DNA of 32,096 bases from Cyanobium sp. CZS48M (GTDB lineage: Bacteria; Cyanobacteriota; Cyanobacteriia; PCC-6307; Cyanobiaceae): NCBI GenBank assembly GCA_030373145.1, contig JAUCZK010000028.1, positions 1-32,096 on the forward strand, in the 5' to 3' direction. Shown here piece after piece: positions 30,498 through 32,096 of this stretch (within the stretch, counting starts at the first letter, position 1; every line of letters begins with the position of its first letter). A model generated the notes under the pieces. It was given only the letters and a program-made list of their open reading frames with translations, did not search any database and was not told the DNA's origin. A program made the position numbers and the translations under genes.

Positions 30498-31991
30498 TCA
30501 GAGCGGCCCGTCGAGCGAGAGCACCGACACGTCGGCGGGATTGACCCTCAGCAGACGGTGCAGCAGCAGAAAGCCCACGATGGTCCAGGTCTGGTAGGTG
30601 CGGGATTGTTGCCCCACCCAGGTGCCGGTGGGGCCATCGAAGTACTCAGCCCACTGCTGGCGCGGTAGCTGGTTCAGCTGCGACCAGTAGCACTCCTCGA
30701 GCATGGCCTTGGCCTGCCCCATCAGCAGCACATCCGCCCGCGGGTGATTTTGCTCATGCTGAAGAATGGCCCCACCGAACGACCACAGCAGGCAGGGCCA
30801 GTGGCCGCCGTTGTGGTAACTCCACGGCCAGTTCTTGGGATCGGAACCGGTCTTGTTCATCCACTCGGCCGCCTCCATGGGGGGATGGCAGATGCGCATC
30901 GGCATCTGGGCCATCAGGTGGCTGCGGTTGTGCAGCACCAGGCGGAACAGGGCCCGTTGCTGCGGTGCGGTCAGCAGTCCGAACAGGCAGGCCAGGGAAT
31001 TGCCCAGGCTGTAGAAGCGGAAATCCGGACGGCCGGTGCGGATGTTGCCGATCAGGTAGCCACCGCGGTTCTCCAGCCAGTCCTGCAGCCAGTCGGGGAT
31101 CACCTGGGGCTGCACGTTGAACTCGTTCTCGTGCTGTTGATCGCCGTATTGCTCGGTGGGGCGGCGGCGCAGCACCTGCATCGTTTTGCTGGTCACCCAG
31201 TAGTGCTTGAGCAGGTAGGAGCGGAGGTCGTGGATCCACTGGCGGGTGAGCTCCAGCCGCTGCTCCAGCAGGCGGCTGCTGCGATCGCGCCGGGCGATTT
31301 CCATCAGATGGCCGCAACTGCGCAGACAGCCGAAGAGCAGCACTTCCACCTCCAGAGGTGCCCCCCACACGTCCATCGGACGGTCGATCATGAAGGAGCA
31401 GTCGGGCACGAACAGCACCGGGGTGCCCTCGAAGGTGGGGTGCATCACCAGATCGAGCAGCAGTTGCACGCCCCGCTGCACCTTCTGGCTGGCGCCGAAC
31501 TCCCAGTCCTGGCTGCGTTTGACGTAGGCCCAGCACAGGATCGGCCACCACAGGCTGGCGTCCACCGAAGTGATCCGTCCGATCGAGCGTTGGCCGTAGT
31601 CGGCCAGCAGCTGGCCGTTTTCCTCGATGAAGCTGGTGGGAAAGACGCCGCGGGTCTGGTAGGTGCTGCTCTGCAGGTCGAGGCAGACGCTCAGAAAGTG
31701 ACGAACAATGTCAAAGCGACCCTCCAGGAGCAGGTGAATCATCACCGGCACGTTGTCGCGCAGGAACACTTCGCCGTAATTGAGGGTGTCGTGGCTGCGG
31801 GGATGCTCCAGGGCAGCCACCGATCCCACAAGGGATCCCTGCACCGACACCAGCGTGCGCTCAAATTTCTCGCGGGCACTGGCCACCACAGCCTCTTCCC
31901 GGGAGCTGGGGCGGACACGAAGCCGCTCCTGGCTGAAATGTGTCGCCAAGCCTTGACCCCTCTTCAACGCGGCCGGTGCCAGCGAAACCAT
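30498..31991 (-). CDS. Neutral/alkaline invertase (GH100)
   Basis: A 497-residue cytosolic enzyme of glycoside hydrolase family 100, which splits sucrose to glucose and fructose. Family segments seen are NYGEVFLRDNVPVMIHLLLE, the ITSVDASLWWPILCWAY stretch with the proposed catalytic Asp, DRPMDVWGAPLEVEVLLFGC and NGGHWPCLLWSF. No signal peptide is present. The length is near the family norm (about 450-490). It may start somewhat later than MVSLAPAALK; the first 20 residues are not conserved. Sucrose is a compatible solute and possible carbon store in such cells. It faces petD across the terminator. Confidence 0.9.
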   Translation of the reverse strand: MVSLAPAALKRGQGLATHFSQERLRVRPSSREEAVVASAREKFERTLVSVQGSLVGSVAALEHPRSHDTLNYGEVFLRDNVPVMIHLLLEGRFDIVRHFLSVCLDLQSSTYQTRGVFPTSFIEENGQLLADYGQRSIGRITSVDASLWWPILCWAYVKRSQDWEFGASQKVQRGVQLLLDLVMHPTFEGTPVLFVPDCSFMIDRPMDVWGAPLEVEVLLFGCLRSCGHLMEIARRDRSSRLLEQRLELTRQWIHDLRSYLLKHYWVTSKTMQVLRRRPTEQYGDQQHENEFNVQPQVIPDWLQDWLENRGGYLIGNIRTGRPDFRFYSLGNSLACLFGLLTAPQQRALFRLVLHNRSHLMAQMPMRICHPPMEAAEWMNKTGSDPKNWPWSYHNGGHWPCLLWSFGGAILQHEQNHPRADVLLMGQAKAMLEECYWSQLNQLPRQQWAEYFDGPTGTWVGQQSRTYQTWTIVGFLLLHRLLRVNPADVSVLSLDGPL

Positions 31992-32096
31992 AGGCAGGAC
32001 GGGCGATCTGGGCCGCTCTAGGGCTGCATTGACAGTGATGAGGCAGGTGCTGTTGGATTCTGTGGTATGTTTTTGGACTGCGCGTGAGCCGGAAGG

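Noticed and set aside
32029-32071. TTGACA followed by TGGTATGTT near the right edge
   Set aside because: The spacing (31 bases) does not make a promoter. In some picocyanobacteria I recall an rRNA operon near this point, but the window ends before anything can be shown.
1-32096. CRISPR arrays, insertion sequences, transposases, integrases or phage genes
   Set aside because: None found on either strand: no regularly spaced repeats, no transposase-like reading frames and no terminal inverted repeats around the block inside minCDE.

Overview
The window is high-GC cyanobacterial DNA from a picocyanobacterium of the Cyanobium / Synechococcus type. The evidence is phycocyanin genes (cpcB start, rod linkers, cpcT), photosystem II genes (psbB, psbT, psbM), cytochrome b6f genes (petB, petD), ctpA, and a gene order (metK, rpsA, nrdR, psbT, psbB, ferredoxin, psbM, prmC, tsaC, minDE/minC, HD protein, ctpA, petB, petD, invertase) that I recall from marine and freshwater picocyanobacteria. 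Phycocyanin-type phycobilisome genes exclude Prochlorococcus. The species cannot be fixed from the sequence alone.

Layout. 1-4237: phycobilisome genes, mostly on the minus strand. These are the first 15 codons of cpcB, a 580-base leader/intergenic stretch, cpcD, a cpcC-type rod linker, a coiled-coil protein of unknown function, a CpcG-family linker with a hydrophobic tail (CpcL type), the CpcT lyase and a small unknown protein. 4310-10743: a long minus-strand run of housekeeping genes, with nrdR, rpsA, a HAD phosphatase, metK, an FGGY sugar kinase, a 39-residue membrane protein, a DUF2470 protein, comF and tRNA-Phe. 10911-13612: psbB-psbT (minus) diverging from a 2Fe-2S protein and psbM (plus). 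13640-18082: a tandem universal stress protein (minus), then thioesterase, dprA, prmC, tsaC and a 52-residue membrane protein (plus). 18106-22146: a compact seven-gene Mrp/Mnh-type cation antiporter operon (minus), preceded by tRNA-Thr and a mini LuxR-type regulator. 22558-26559: the division-site genes minE, minD and minC, split by a plus-strand block of three coupled genes (phospholipase D-like protein and two half-size ChrA transporters). 26583-30422: HD hydrolase and ctpA (minus), petB and petD (plus). 30498-31991: a GH100 neutral/alkaline invertase.

How the genes work together. The left end builds phycocyanin rods: linkers, bilin attachment, and probably photosystem I-directed rods through the CpcL-type linker. 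The middle and right supply core photosystem II and b6f subunits, plus the protease that matures D1. The Mrp operon exchanges Na+ for H+ across a membrane, and MinCDE places the division septum.

Most notable: the PLD-ChrA-ChrA block splitting minC from minD with almost no spare DNA at either junction; a comF reading frame with no stop codon before the tRNA-Phe gene it runs into; a perfect match to the cyanobacterial LexA-box consensus directly before dprA; the CpcL-type linker; and a tandem 12-base repeat upstream of cpcB.
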